A stretch of 64,000 nt of DNA from the NCBI GenBank assembly GCA_963765875.1, contig CAVXYK010000011.1, positions 124,001 through 188,000 on the forward strand, given 5' to 3'. Position numbers and translations under genes: made by a program. This DNA is from JAWKOK01 sp963765875 (lineage in GTDB: Bacteria; Chloroflexota; Anaerolineae; Caldilineales; Caldilineaceae). Under the pieces are notes generated by a model, which saw only the letters and a list, made by a program, of their open reading frames with translations, did not search any database and was not told the origin of the DNA. Below are positions 36,186 through 46,561 of the stretch, in pieces; position 1 is the first letter of the stretch; every line of letters starts with the position of its first letter.

Positions 36186-37254
36186 ATGCGTTCGAAAGAA
36201 AGAGTGTTGACGACGTTTGCGCGTGAGGAGCCGGATCGAGTGCCCGTTGACTATTTCGCCAATGCGGGCATTGATGCGCGGCTGAAACGCCATTTCGGAC
36301 TCACGCATGACGATGACGAAGGGCTGCGGCAAGCGCTGGGCATCGATTTTCGTGAGGTCAGCGTCCCCTACGTCGGTCCCAAGGTTGCATGATGACCTCC
36401 CCGGCCGCGATGTCGACTTCTGGGGCGTCCACCGCATGTGGATCGAACACCCGAGCGGCGGCTACTGGGATTTCGTCGATTTTCCACTCAAGGATGCGAC
36501 GCTGGACGAGATCACGGCCTGGCCCATGCCTTCGCCCGATGACTTTGACTACTCGCAGGTAAAGGCGCAATGCCGGACCCATGGCGAGTACGCAGTCTAC
36601 GTGGGCAATCCCGGTCTGGCCGATTGCATCAACAGCACCGGCTTTCTGCGCAGTATGGAGCAGGTGCTCATCGATCTTATCACTGACGACCCGGCGGTGC
36701 TCTGCTATATGGACCGCAAGTGCGCCGTGCAGTTGGCCGTCACGGAGCGGATTCTGGAGGCGGCCAAGGGCGGCATCGATTTTGTGTGGATGGGTGAGGA
36801 TCTGGGCACGCAGCACGCGCCGCTCATCTCCACGAAGCTCTATCGAAAGCACATCCGTCCACGGCACCAGCCCTTCGTCGACCTGGCCAAGGCCTACGAC
36901 CTGCCAGTTGTGCTGCATTCGTGCGGCTCCAGCAGTTGGGCCTACGAAGACTTCATCGAAATGGGCATCGACGTGGTCGACACCTTGCAGCCCGAAGCAA
37001 AGGACATGTCGCCGCGTTATCTCAAGGATACCTACGGCGATCGGCTGGCCTTTCATGGCGCAATCTCGACTGCCGGCGTCGTGGCTCACGGCACAGTCAG
37101 TGAGACCATCGCCGATGTACAACAGACGCTCGACATCATGATGCCGGGCGGCGGCTACGCCCTTTCGCCCACGCACATGTTGCAGGACAACTCGCATCTG
37201 GAGAACGTGCTGGCCATCTACAGAACGGCACGCGAAAACGGTAGCTATGAGTGA
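36186..37254 (+). CDS. Uroporphyrinogen decarboxylase-like (MtaA/CmuA-type) protein, one frameshift
   Basis: ATG 36186 follows CGGAGAGAGCC and opens MRSKERVLTTFAREEPDRVP, the usual start of this family. The first frame ends at 36392 after VSVPYVGPKVA; the next frame continues LHDDLPGRDVDFWGVHRMWI to 37254. One extra G in AAGGTTG (36381-36386) explains it and gives a protein of about 355 residues. Downstream segments include GIDFVWMGEDLGTQHAPLIS, VVLHSCGSSSWAYEDFIEMG and SPTHMLQDNSHLENVLAIY. It resembles the family members with the HxCG motif that bind zinc and methyl-corrinoid. It is followed by a sugar isomerase gene, so joint action on a methylated or otherwise modified sugar is possible (inference). 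Confidence 0.8.
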
Positions 37255-37261
37255 GTTTAAG

Positions 37262-37378
37262 ACGATTTCGATTCACCGCGGATTTTCCGGATATTACGGA
37301 TTGCCGCGGACAATACCAAAATGTTGAATCCGCGGGAATCCGCCAAATCCGGAAAATCCGCGGTAAATTCAAAGGAGC
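37262..37378. repeat. CGCGGAT-type long imperfect palindrome
   Basis: TTCACCGCGGATTTTCCGGA (about 37268) pairs with TCCGGAAAATCCGCGGTAAA (about 37349). Between them lie further CCGCGG and GGATT words. It sits between the UroD-like stop and the isomerase start. It is the same class as the repeats at 35930 and 59245. Confidence 0.75.
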
Positions 37379-37385
37379 AAGAACA

Positions 37386-38324
37386 ATGAAACTCGGCGCG
37401 AACACAGTGCTATTCGGCGGCTTTGATATGGAGACCGCGTTCAAGTATTTGGCCATGTCCGGCTATGACGGCGTGGAATTGTCGGCGATTCCCGGCATGA
37501 GCGAACATCTGGTGCTGGACAACTGGCAGGCCATTGTGCCGGAAGTCAAGCGGCTTTCCAAGGTCTACGATCTGGAATTGCTGGCCATGGAACAGCCCCG
37601 ACGTGATCCGGCGGTCATGGAAGCAGCCATGCAGGCGGCGGTCGAGTGCGGCATCCCCATCATCAACTGCGGGCCGGGCGGCACATCCGGCGACGAGGCC
37701 AGCCTGCGCGAGACCATCGATGAGTTGGGCAGCCTGGTGCAGATGGCCGAGAAATATGGCGTCACGCTCTGCGTCAAGGCACATGTGGGGGCCAGCATCT
37801 ACAACACGCCGACCACACTGGTCGCCATGGAGGCCATCACCTCGCCCAACTTCGGCATCGACATGGATCCGTCCCACATCCACCGTGCCGACGAGAATCC
37901 GGTCGAGGCCATCGCCGCCGTGATCTCACGTGTCAAGCATGTGCACATCCGCGATTGCAAGGGCCGCCAGCACGGGCCGGGCAAGCCGGAAGATCAGGCC
38001 AACGGTCGCGGCGACGTCGATCTGGTGGGCTACGTCCGTGTGCTGCATGAAAACGGCTATGACGGCCCGCTGGACCTGGAGGTCATCGGGGCCAAGGAGT
38101 ATTCGCTGGAGCAATGCTGCATCATCGCCGCGGAGACACGCGGGCACATGCAGGCCAGCTTGCAGGCCTGCGGCGCGCGCGCTAGCCGATTTCGGGGATC
38201 CTCGACGGATCCGCAACGCGTAGGGACAGGTCTGAGACCTGTCCCTACAGCCACAAGAATTCTTCAACAGCGCTCGATGCCAACCCTCTACCTTACCAAT
38301 CCCTCCCAGAAATCCAATGCCTGA
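37386..38324 (+). CDS. Sugar phosphate isomerase/epimerase-family TIM-barrel protein (C-terminus runs into a repeat)
   Basis: The ATG at 37386 follows AAAGGAGCAAGAACA. The TIM-barrel AP_endonuc_2 pattern is clear: KLGANTVLFGGFDMETAFKY, then YDGVELSAIPG, NFGIDMDPSHIHRADENP (metal His/Asp), VKHVHIRDCKG and a final YDGPLDLEVIGAKEY, where Glu completes the metal site. Such proteins isomerise or epimerise keto sugars. The proper fold ends near residue 265 (GHMQASLQ). The remaining 45 residues translate the palindrome at 38220-38248 (VGTGLRPVPT) and overlap the convergent gene by 37 bases, so the stop codon was probably lost or displaced. Confidence 0.82.
   Translation: MKLGANTVLFGGFDMETAFKYLAMSGYDGVELSAIPGMSEHLVLDNWQAIVPEVKRLSKVYDLELLAMEQPRRDPAVMEAAMQAAVECGIPIINCGPGGTSGDEASLRETIDELGSLVQMAEKYGVTLCVKAHVGASIYNTPTTLVAMEAITSPNFGIDMDPSHIHRADENPVEAIAAVISRVKHVHIRDCKGRQHGPGKPEDQANGRGDVDLVGYVRVLHENGYDGPLDLEVIGAKEYSLEQCCIIAAETRGHMQASLQACGARASRFRGSSTDPQRVGTGLRPVPTATRILQQRSMPTLYLTNPSQKSNA
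38220..38248. repeat. Perfect 29-base GTAGGGACAGGTCT palindrome inside an ORF tail
   Basis: GTAGGGACAGGTCT-G-AGACCTGTCCCTAC is a perfect inverted repeat. It is read as coding sequence by the isomerase ORF, and lies 40 bases before the convergent gene's stop. Confidence 0.85.
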
Positions 38325-39115
38325 CTCTCCATCATAGGCGTGACCTCAGGCGCATCAATCATCATCACCGTATCGGCGTCGAGCCAAAGGCCGCCGACAG
38401 GAGCGACCGTCAGTTCCGCCAGTCGCTCGTAGAGGGCGAACTTGGCCTTGCGCTCGCTCTCGGTCAGAAACTGGTTGTAGAGTGACAGGTATTCTGAATC
38501 ATGCTCGTTCAGGTAGCGAATGGCCTCCTTTTCACCGCGCCAGAATATCTTGCGAATCGTGAAGTAGGTGAAGAAGAGGTCGCCGGGGCCGTAGATCGAC
38601 ATCCGCATGTCGGCGGTCATGAGATGGAGCGGATCATCAGACCGGAGATAGCGACGGACGACCTGTAGGTTGTAGTTAATCGTGTTCCAGGCCCCGAGCA
38701 GGGCTGAATCTGCGGTCGGCTGCAGCCAGTTGCCCTCCTGCACCTTGACTCGGGCTAGAGCCAGCCGCCCACCCCGATCGAATACCACCTTGCCTTCAGC
38801 CAGGTAACGAACCAGTACACCCGTCCATTCACGGTCGGCCAATGGATCGGTTGCTTCCAGAATAGTGCTGAGATGTAGCGTATTGAAAAAGACCAGATCG
38901 GCGAAACGCCCGTCGATGCTGGTCACGCCCACGTGCAGTGGCAGGGGTGTCTGCGCAAGAATCACGGCCAGATCGTAGTCGCTCACTGGGGTCAGTTCAC
39001 CCGTGGCAGCCGACCCGATGACAATGACGCCTTCGACGGCTTCCTGACTAGAGATGCGACGAATTACGTCGTCAAGCGAGAGTGATATGGTTGTCGAACG
39101 GCGAGTTTCAGGCAT
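38288..39115 (-). CDS. Nucleotidyltransferase-domain protein (pol-beta superfamily)
   Basis: A 275-residue protein. The N-terminal half has the minimal nucleotidyltransferase motif VIVIGSAATGELTPVSDYDL (GS...DxD, about residues 31-50), followed by a third acidic strand candidate FADLVFF. The C-terminal half is helical (VRRYLRSDDPLHLMTAD, YFTIRKIFWRGEKEAIRYL) with no recognised domain. Relatives add a nucleotide to antibiotics, RNAs or proteins, and small members serve as MNT antitoxins, but this protein is longer and lacks a HEPN partner. The ribosome site is modest (AAAGGA 10 bases upstream). It is convergent with the isomerase gene. Confidence 0.7.
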   Translation of the reverse strand: MPETRRSTTISLSLDDVIRRISSQEAVEGVIVIGSAATGELTPVSDYDLAVILAQTPLPLHVGVTSIDGRFADLVFFNTLHLSTILEATDPLADREWTGVLVRYLAEGKVVFDRGGRLALARVKVQEGNWLQPTADSALLGAWNTINYNLQVVRRYLRSDDPLHLMTADMRMSIYGPGDLFFTYFTIRKIFWRGEKEAIRYLNEHDSEYLSLYNQFLTESERKAKFALYERLAELTVAPVGGLWLDADTVMMIDAPEVTPMMESQALDFWEGLVR

Positions 39116-39242
39116 GTTGGTGGCATTCCTTTAGAGTCATATGAGTTGCGGTCCAAAGTATACCAGAAGTTGCTGATCGATAAATCAAAACGGGGCCGCC
39201 AAGTTTGGCAACCCCGCATTCATTTATCTGTGGAGCAACAGA

Positions 39243-40046
39243 CTACTTCTCATACCCCGGCGGCGGATCAATGGGACCGTTGAACTGCATGACGGTGAAC
39301 GCGCCGCCCTGCGGATCTTGCAGCACGGAAAGCGGCCCATTTCGCCGGCATCCATCGGCGGAACCATGGCGTTGCCGCCCAGCTCCTTGGCCTTGGCCAC
39401 CGATGCCTCAACATCTTCGACCATGAAGTAGACGCTCCAACTGGGCGGCACCTCGCCCCAGGACGGATCGATGGCCATCATGCCCGCCTGTATGCGCCCA
39501 TCGTTGGAAAACATGATGTAGCCGCTTTCATCGGTGGCGTTCTCCCACCCAAACACAGCCTTGTAGAATGTCTTGCTTCCTTCCACTTCGTTGGTCTGCA
39601 ACTCGTTCCAGACCAGTGCGCCGGGCATGTTGACCAACTGTGCGCCAATGTGGTTCTTGGGCTGCCAGACGCCGAAGACAGCGCCGCCGGGATCCTGGAT
39701 CAGAACCATGCGCCCCTCTTCCATCACATCCATGGCCGGCATCACCACCGTGCCGCCTGCGGCCTCAGCCTTGGCCGCAACCGCGTCAGCATCGCTAGTG
39801 CTTGACGTAGGATGTCCAGATGGGCGGCATGCCCTGGGCCTGCATGTCAGGCGGCATCGGTCCCAAACCGGCAACGTTCTTGCCTTCAATCTGCATCATG
39901 GTATAGATGGGACCAAGATCGGTCTCGACGCCAACCGGTTCCCAGCCGAAGAGACCACTGTAGAAGGCTCGTGCCCCCTCAACATCGGTGGTCGAAAGAT
40001 CGACCCAACTGAAAAGCCCATCCGGGTAACTGGTAACAACTTGCAT
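39243..40046 (-). CDS. Two-domain VOC (glyoxalase/bleomycin resistance-like) protein, two frameshifts
   Basis: ATG 40046 follows AGGAGGAAAAA and reads MQVVTSYPDGLFSWVDLSTT. The first VOC domain is intact to IWTSYVKH, where a TAG stops the frame at 39795. The +1 frame continues SDADAVAAKAEAAGGTVVMP and the second VOC domain (GALVWNELQTNEVEGSKTFY). Near 39329-39331 one base appears missing from an A-run, after which the third frame reads VLQDPQGGAFTV and ends properly at 39243. The rebuilt protein is about 267 residues, like Cfp30B-type double-VOC proteins. Substrate is unknown. Confidence 0.75.
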
Positions 40047-40104
40047 TTTTTCCTCCTGTGAAAGGACAAACGCTTCATTCGGGATTGCGATAGAGCGAGG
40101 AGCG

Positions 40105-40255
40105 ATGTGTGAGTCCATTGCAAAAGGCGTTTTTGCCACAGATAACCACAGATGGAAAAAGGATAGAGCACAGATGGGACAGGGAATACTCTGGACGGCA
40201 GAAGAACATCTGTGGAAATCGGTTCTGTATCTGTGGCTATCTGTGACAAATTTCG
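40105..40255. repeat. CACAGAT-type long imperfect palindrome
   Basis: CCACAGATAACCACAGATGG (40137) on the left mirrors ATCTGTGG, TATCTGTGGC and TATCTGTGAC (40210-40247) on the right. The words CACAGAT recur at short intervals. It lies upstream of the VOC gene and shows no ORF. Confidence 0.75.
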
Positions 40256-40335
40256 GCTATTGCAAGAGACTCATACGTGGCTTTACCGCGCAAGTAGATC
40301 GAGAGTATTGTACCACAAATAGAACATTTGGTCTA

Positions 40336-40707
40336 CTATGAATTTCGCTCGTCCAACACCTCTTCCAGCATGACCAGCGCATCCCAGGCTGCCGGATAGC
40401 CGGCGTATGCGGCCACCTGAAAGAGCGCCTCGAAGATCTCTTCGACGGTCGCCCCGTTGTTGAGTGCCATCTGGAAGTTGAGCTTGAGCGCATTGACCCG
40501 CCCCAGCGCGGCCAGGATGCCAATGCTGCACAGCGAGCGGGTCTTGAGATCGATCCCTTCCCGCGCCCAGACCCGCCCGCCGACGACGGAAACGACCTCG
40601 GTCTCGAAGTCGGGACAGACGGCTTTGAAACGGGCAATCAGTGCGTCGATCTGATCGTCGCCGACCATCAGCTTGAACTGTTGAAATCCACGTGCGTAGT
40701 CGTCCAT
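40336..40707 (-). CDS. Carboxymuconolactone decarboxylase-family protein
   Basis: A 123-residue protein; ATG 40707 follows GGAGAAAAACG. It is helical throughout with VWAREGIDLKTRSLCSIGIL, NALKLNFQMALNNGATVEEI and FEALFQVAAYAGYPAAWDAL, the CMD/AhpD-like pattern. The CxxC of peroxidase members is absent, and one Cys (CSIGIL) occupies the conserved helix, so a decarboxylase-like or unknown activity is more likely than AhpD-type peroxide reduction. It stands alone between two repeat regions. Confidence 0.82.
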   Translation of the reverse strand: MDDYARGFQQFKLMVGDDQIDALIARFKAVCPDFETEVVSVVGGRVWAREGIDLKTRSLCSIGILAALGRVNALKLNFQMALNNGATVEEIFEALFQVAAYAGYPAAWDALVMLEEVLDERNS

Positions 40708-40867
40708 CGTTTTTCTCCAATTGTAACATTGTGGCCGTGGTTGAATCTGTCACGGATGACACAGATATCTCCCGGATATCCACGGATTATTCTGGACTGA
40801 ATACTGCGATCATCCAGCGTCACTATCAATTGTCAGACCGGCTGGAAAATGACATCGCAATCAATCT

Positions 40868-42237
<1,370 letters not shown>

Positions 42238-42254
42238 AAGTTCCTTCAAACGAA

Positions 42255-42445
42255 TTTGTCACAGATTCACACAGATAGGAAAGCGATTTTCACCGATTTC
42301 GTAACTATTCAGCCATACCCTGATAGTACCGCGTGATTCAGCGTATGGCTGAATAGTTACCAGATTTCTTTGATTCGTCCAAAAGTCCTGAAACCCATCT
42401 GTGTCCCATCCAGCATTCATCTGTGTGAATCTGTGACAAAAAACT
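42255..42445. repeat. CACAGAT-type palindrome with a nested 60-bp inverted-repeat element
   Basis: The outer arms are TTGTCACAGATTCACACAGA (42258) and TCTGTGTGAATCTGTGACAA (42419), 20 bases, fully complementary. Inside, GTAACTATTCAGCCATA (42301-42317) and TATGGCTGAATAGTTAC (42344-42360) form a second, perfect 17-base terminal pair. The nested arrangement suggests insertion of one element into another. Confidence 0.85.
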
Positions 42446-42486
42446 GCTTCCCACACCAAGCCCACAAATCGGCACCGGCAGTGATC

Positions 42487-43393
42487 TCAACTCAATTGTA
42501 CCCAGTCGCGACCGACCTCATCGTATCGTCGGTGAAGCTCGGCCACGACTGTCGGATCGATGGGCAGATCTTCCTCGACCCAACGCAGATTGGCCCGCAT
42601 GTGGGCCGGGTTCTGCGTCCCGACGATGGCCGTGTCCACTTCATCATGGGCAAACGTGAATCCGAGCGCCAGCAGAATTCGATTGTCCGGCGCTCCCTCG
42701 ATGGGGCCCATCTGTCTCCAGCAACTGCGCCCGTTCCCAATACTGATCAGCATATCCACTGGGACTCTTCGCAGCGCCCCATGCGCCGTTGGCAATAGGA
42801 CGTTTGAAGATCACGCCCATGCCCTGGGCTTTAGCCGCCTGGAGCAGTCCGTAGCGCGCCTTCTGCTCGACCAGATTGAAGCTGGTCTGCAATGAAGCAA
42901 AGAGTCCGCTGTCAACGGCCCAAGCCGCCGCCTTATTGTCTCCGCTGTAGCCGATGTAGCGAACCTTGCCCGCCTGCCTGGCATCCTGAACCGCCCGGAT
43001 CGCCTCGCCCTTCTCCAACACGTCGACGCCGCAGGAGTGCAGTTGCAGCAGGTCAATGTAGTCCGTCTTCATACGCCGCAGACTGCGGTCAATGCTATCG
43101 GTGATGGTCTGGGCTGTCCATGCCTCGCCTTCATAGCCGCCGGCCACATGCCCCGCTTTTGTGGCGAGGTAATAGTCGCTACGACGGTGCGAGACGGCAC
43201 GCCCCAATTGCTCCTCGGACACATCATAGCAGGCCGACGTGTCGAGAAAATTGACGCCCGCATCCAGCGCGCTGTTGAGCACATCGCTGGCCTGTTTTTC
43301 CTCTGCCAACGTCAATTGATAGCCAATCTCAGACATGCCGACGCCAAGCCGGCTGATAGTCATATCTGTGTTGCCAAGTTTTCGCATTTCCAT
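42487..43393 (-). CDS. Aldo/keto reductase, one frameshift
   Basis: ATG 43393 is preceded by AAGGAG. The first 233 residues follow the family: MEMRKLGNTDMTISRLGVGM, FLDTSACYDVSEEQLGRAV (Asp and Tyr of the tetrad), and YYLATKAGHVA. This is followed by DYIDLLQLHSCGVDVL, where family members have the catalytic His region. After WERAQLLET one extra base (about 42710-42718) shifts the frame. The other frame continues MGPIEGAPDNRILLALGFTF and DTAIVGTQNPAHMRANLRWV to 42487, the NADPH-binding C-terminus. It presumably reduces a carbonyl compound; the substrate is not evident. Confidence 0.82.
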
Positions 43394-43449
43394 GGTATGA
43401 ATGTGCTCCTTAGGTGCCTGGATTTCCAGGTTCGTGTTTGTTGACGAGA

Positions 43450-43600
43450 TAGAATTTTGCCACAGATGGACACAGATTCATGATCAGATGAGCCACGGAT
43501 GATCTTGGGAATCTGCTGGCCCAAAAGGCCTCAATTGCCATCTGCTCTCTATCTGTGCCCCATCTGCGTCCTATCTGTGTTCATCTGTGGCCAATCACTT
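43450..43600. repeat. CACAGAT-type long imperfect palindrome
   Basis: TGCCACAGATGGACACAGAT (43457) is mirrored by TATCTGTGTTCATCTGTGGC (43573). Intermediate ATCTGTGCCCCATCTGCG words continue the 11-12 base period. It lies between the aldo/keto reductase and DUF4956 genes. Confidence 0.8.
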
Positions 43601-43604
43601 CAAT

Positions 43605-44297
43605 CTACAGATCGACTTCCTGCGCGCCGGTCACCAACACCACCTTGTTGTTATCATTGAGCCGGCTCATCTCGTTGAGGAAGTCCTGGGCTTGGTCTGG
43701 TTGTTTCAGCTCAACGCTGTAGACGAGCTCGGTCAGCGTGCCCGCCTGGACCGTCTCCATGGCGACCAAGTCATAGCCGCGCAGATAACGCTCGAAAACG
43801 GGGGCAAACAGGCTGGCATACGGCATGTCGGCGGGCAGACGGACCTTGAGCAATTGGCGTGCAATCTCATGTCCGAACAAGTCGAACCGCACCATGACGA
43901 TGATGAACAGGCAGATGAGCAAGGTGGCAACCACGCCGATTAGATAGAAGCGTGTGCCGGCGGCCATGCCAATCGCCATCGCGAAGAAAATGAAGCCGAC
44001 GTCGCGGGTCTCCTTGACCGCATTTCGGAAGCGGATGATCGACAGTGCGCCCACCAGTGTGAAGGCACGCGCAATGTTGGAGCCGATGATCAACATGATG
44101 ACGGCCACCACCATGGCCATCAGCACCAGCGTCTGGACATAGGCCTGGGAGTAGGAGGTGCCACGGTAGGTATAGCGATAGGTCCAGGCGATGATCAGCG
44201 TCAGCACAAAGCTCGTCACGATGGTGAGCGTTACATCCTGAACCGTGAAGACCTCGGTAGTGACCTGCAAGCTCTCAAGAAAATTGTTGAAGTCCAT
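43605..44297 (-). CDS. DUF4956 membrane protein
   Basis: About 230 residues; the ATG at 44297 is chosen because similarity to the family starts with MDFNNFLESLQV. There are four predicted helices (LTIVTSFVLTLIIAWTYRY, YVQTLVLMAMVVAVIMLIIG, VGFIFFAMAIGMAAGTRFYL, LIGVVATLLICLFIIVMVRF) and, between the second and third, the conserved FTLVGALSIIRFRNAVKETR. The C-terminal cytoplasmic part ends FLNEMSRLNDNNKVVLVTGA. Function is unknown. In bacteria it is often found beside VTC-domain polyphosphate polymerases and CotH proteins, as here. Confidence 0.85.
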   Translation of the reverse strand: MDFNNFLESLQVTTEVFTVQDVTLTIVTSFVLTLIIAWTYRYTYRGTSYSQAYVQTLVLMAMVVAVIMLIIGSNIARAFTLVGALSIIRFRNAVKETRDVGFIFFAMAIGMAAGTRFYLIGVVATLLICLFIIVMVRFDLFGHEIARQLLKVRLPADMPYASLFAPVFERYLRGYDLVAMETVQAGTLTELVYSVELKQPDQAQDFLNEMSRLNDNNKVVLVTGAQEVDL

Positions 44298-44337
44298 GCG
44301 TGCATTCCATAATAGTTGGTCAGTTGATGGTGTGCGG

Positions 44338-44445
44338 AAAAAAGATTCACCACGGAGACACGGAGATGGCACAGAGGAGCACGGAGAAAAGCAATGAGAA
44401 TCGTTCACTATCTCCGTTGCTCTGTGTTCAGCTGCAGTTCTTCGC
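44338..44445. repeat. CACGGAG-type palindromic repeat
   Basis: TTCACCACGGAGACACGGAG (44346) is followed by GCACAGAGGAGCACGGAG. The partial mirror is TATCTCCGTTGCTCTGTGTTC (44410). A related element at 61387 starts with the same 20 bases. Confidence 0.75.
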
Positions 44446-44472
44446 AGTGTGCGTATTGGCGCCTGCCAAGTG

Positions 44473-45266
44473 CTAGGCCTGGACGATATGCTGCCGATTG
44501 CGTATGACGGCGCCCGTCTCCAATGCCATGCAATACTTGCTGACCCGACGCAATGTACACCGATGATCGCTAAGAATGCGTGTCAGCCAATAGGGTACCG
44601 TATGATTGACCTTGACTTCAAGTACACAACGGTCCGGTGGCAGAAAGTAGACATCGTCTGACGTGCCGAGTGACAAGAGCGACAGATCATGCACACGGCC
44701 ACGCAGGTTGGTGTCGAACGTCACACGCAGGTCCGGGAAGTTTTCACCGCCTTCGAACGCCAGCCGGTCATAGGTGACCACGGCTGCCGGCCGCAATTGC
44801 AGCGTCTGATAGAGATAGAAGACCTCGTGTAACAGCGCCGAAGCCTCGTCCTGATTCTCTGTCTCGCCTGTTGCCTCACCGTTATAGCGTTGACTCTTGT
44901 GTGACAGCTGCTCGAATGCTTCGAAGTCAATGGCCCGGGCATAGGGCATTCTTGCCCTGCGTTTGGCCATGAGCTTATCCGTGCGCGCCTTGATCTCCAC
45001 AAACGCGGGCGTCTCCGGGACGGATCACCTGGTCGCCATAGACACGTACGCGCACCTTGCGCCGGACCTTATGACCCTCCACCTTGTCCCAGTAGGCCTT
45101 GTAGTCAGGCGTGTCGTAGTAGAGACTTGAGATTTGGTATGCGCCCTGGTGGTCGCCATGGGCATCGGGCGTCATGGTCGCTTCGATGGCCGCGCGCACC
45201 CGATTCATTTGCTCAAGGTCGATCAGGTATTTCAGTTCGTGCCGCAGGTTCGGTTTTGACGCGCAT
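44473..45266 (-). CDS. VTC-domain (CYTH-fold) polyphosphate polymerase-like protein, two frameshifts
   Basis: The likely start is ATG 45266. With one A removed from AAAA (45254-45257) it reads MRVKPNLRHELKYLIDLEQM, the family opening. The frame then runs SSLYYDTPDYKAYWDKVEGH and KVRRKVRVRVYGD. An extra base in GGG at 45017-45019 breaks it before FVEIKARTDKLMAKRRARMP. The C-terminal part keeps AAVVTYDRLAFEG, VTFDTNLRGR and CVLEVKVNHTVPYWL, which are strands of the tunnel with alternating basic and acidic residues. Members make inorganic polyphosphate from nucleotide triphosphate. The rebuilt protein is about 264 residues and sits between DUF1003 and DUF4956 genes. Confidence 0.82.
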
Positions 45267-45919
45267 GCTGCTGTTGCATCCTCATCAGCTTGTCGACCTT
45301 TTCATCCAGGTAGCGGATTCCCATTTCGGCCTTGAGGTTCACCCGATTATTCATTGTCAGCGCGCAGCCGGTCCCGGGCCTGTTGCTCGCGTTGGCTCAT
45401 GATGATAATTGGCGCTTGAATCGCGGCCAATGATGCCAGAAGCGCGCTGATCACGCCAAGAACAATCATGGGAAATGGCGAGAATGGCCGAAACAGAATA
45501 TTCAGGAGTAGCCAACTGGTCAGAAAGATCGCAATCGCCAGAGGGAAATGCCAGTTGCCAATGATCGCTGTAATCCGGTGCGCAAAGTGCCCGCTTGCAT
45601 CAAAATTCCCATCCATTTCATTCTCGTTGATGGCCACAAATGAATCCGTGCGAATGCTCTCAATCACATCCTCATCCAACGACGAGAGTTCTCCCGCTTC
45701 CTCCGCCAACATGATCTGAGCGGCATCGGCCTTGCCATTGCGCACGCAGTCATCGCAGACCAGCTCCTCCGCCGTCCATTCAGGTTGTCTGTTCTGGACC
45801 TGTTCCACCACAGAATCGGGCAAGAAATAGCCTGGCCGCATGGCCGTTGACAGTCTATCGAGTCCACAGGCTGCACATGTTAGCACGTTTTCCACACGTT
45901 CATCCTGATTGACTTTCAC
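45232..45919 (-). CDS. DUF1003 membrane protein with N-terminal zinc-ribbon-like Cys pairs, one frameshift
   Basis: The uninterrupted frame is 45347-45919 (190 residues), starting at GTG. Two Cys pairs, CAAC and CDDC, about 45 residues apart, look like a small zinc ribbon. DUF1003 follows: HFAHRITAIIGNWHFPLAIA, FLTSWLLLNILFRPFSPFP and the helix pair with QAPIIIMSQREQQARDRLRA. At ADNE the frame stops; with one A removed from TAATCGG (about 45347) it continues RVNLKAEMGIRYLDEKVDKL, the normal cytoplasmic tail, to 45232. It then overlaps the VTC start by 35 bases. Function unknown. Confidence 0.75.
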
Positions 45920-46561
45920 GAGACGAGACCGACTGCGGATGATCTATTGGCAAGCTCGATCAGCCGAGGCGAACACCCTTCTAGGAAACAGGCCCAATTG
46001 CGGCAAGGGATACACTGTCACCCCTTCGGCAGGCTCGGGGCAGGCCTGAGTGGGTTTGCACGGACGGACTGATGTACCCTGAGTGACCAACGAAGGGTCT
46101 TGACAGTGTTGTCCAGATTCTTCGCGGGTCTGTCATCATACTCGAACTGTCGCTGCGAACACGCTATCAAGTAACAAGACCGATCCGGCGTCGTTACTTC
46201 CCGTAGGAAGGGCGATCACCTCACTGGAGGGACTTCTACGAAACAGGCTCTGCCGCAGCAGAAGATTGTCTGTCACCCTGAGTGGGTAACCGTTGACAGA
46301 TCGGGACGATTAAGAGGCTAAAGAAGGGTCTTGACATCGTTGTCCAGATTCTTCGCTGGTCTGTAATTATGCTCGAACTGTCGACGCGGAACATGCTCAG
46401 AATGACAGGCAGACGCCTAAATGCACCTTGTTTCTTCTTGTCCTTGCGATGCCCTTGCTACTCAGATTGTAGGCTGACGCCTAAGTGCGCCTCGTTTCTT
46501 CCAGACTTTGTGAAGCACTGTGCTGTTGAGCACCTGGCGACAGACCACGGCCGCACCAGGA
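45920..46561. repeat. Intergenic region with two direct-repeat pairs
   Basis: A degenerate 160-180-base unit occurs twice, at about 45983-46166 and 46239-46398. Both contain GAAACAGGC, GTCACCC, a GAAGGGTCTTGACA box, GTTGTCCAGATTCTTCGC and CTCGAACTGTCG. Immediately after, a 32-base unit is repeated at 46407-46438 and 46471-46502 (AGGC-GACGCCTAA-TGC-CCT-GTTTCTTC), 64 bases apart. No ORF with coding character is seen. It may hold the promoter for the DUF1003-VTC-DUF4956 genes. Confidence 0.7.
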
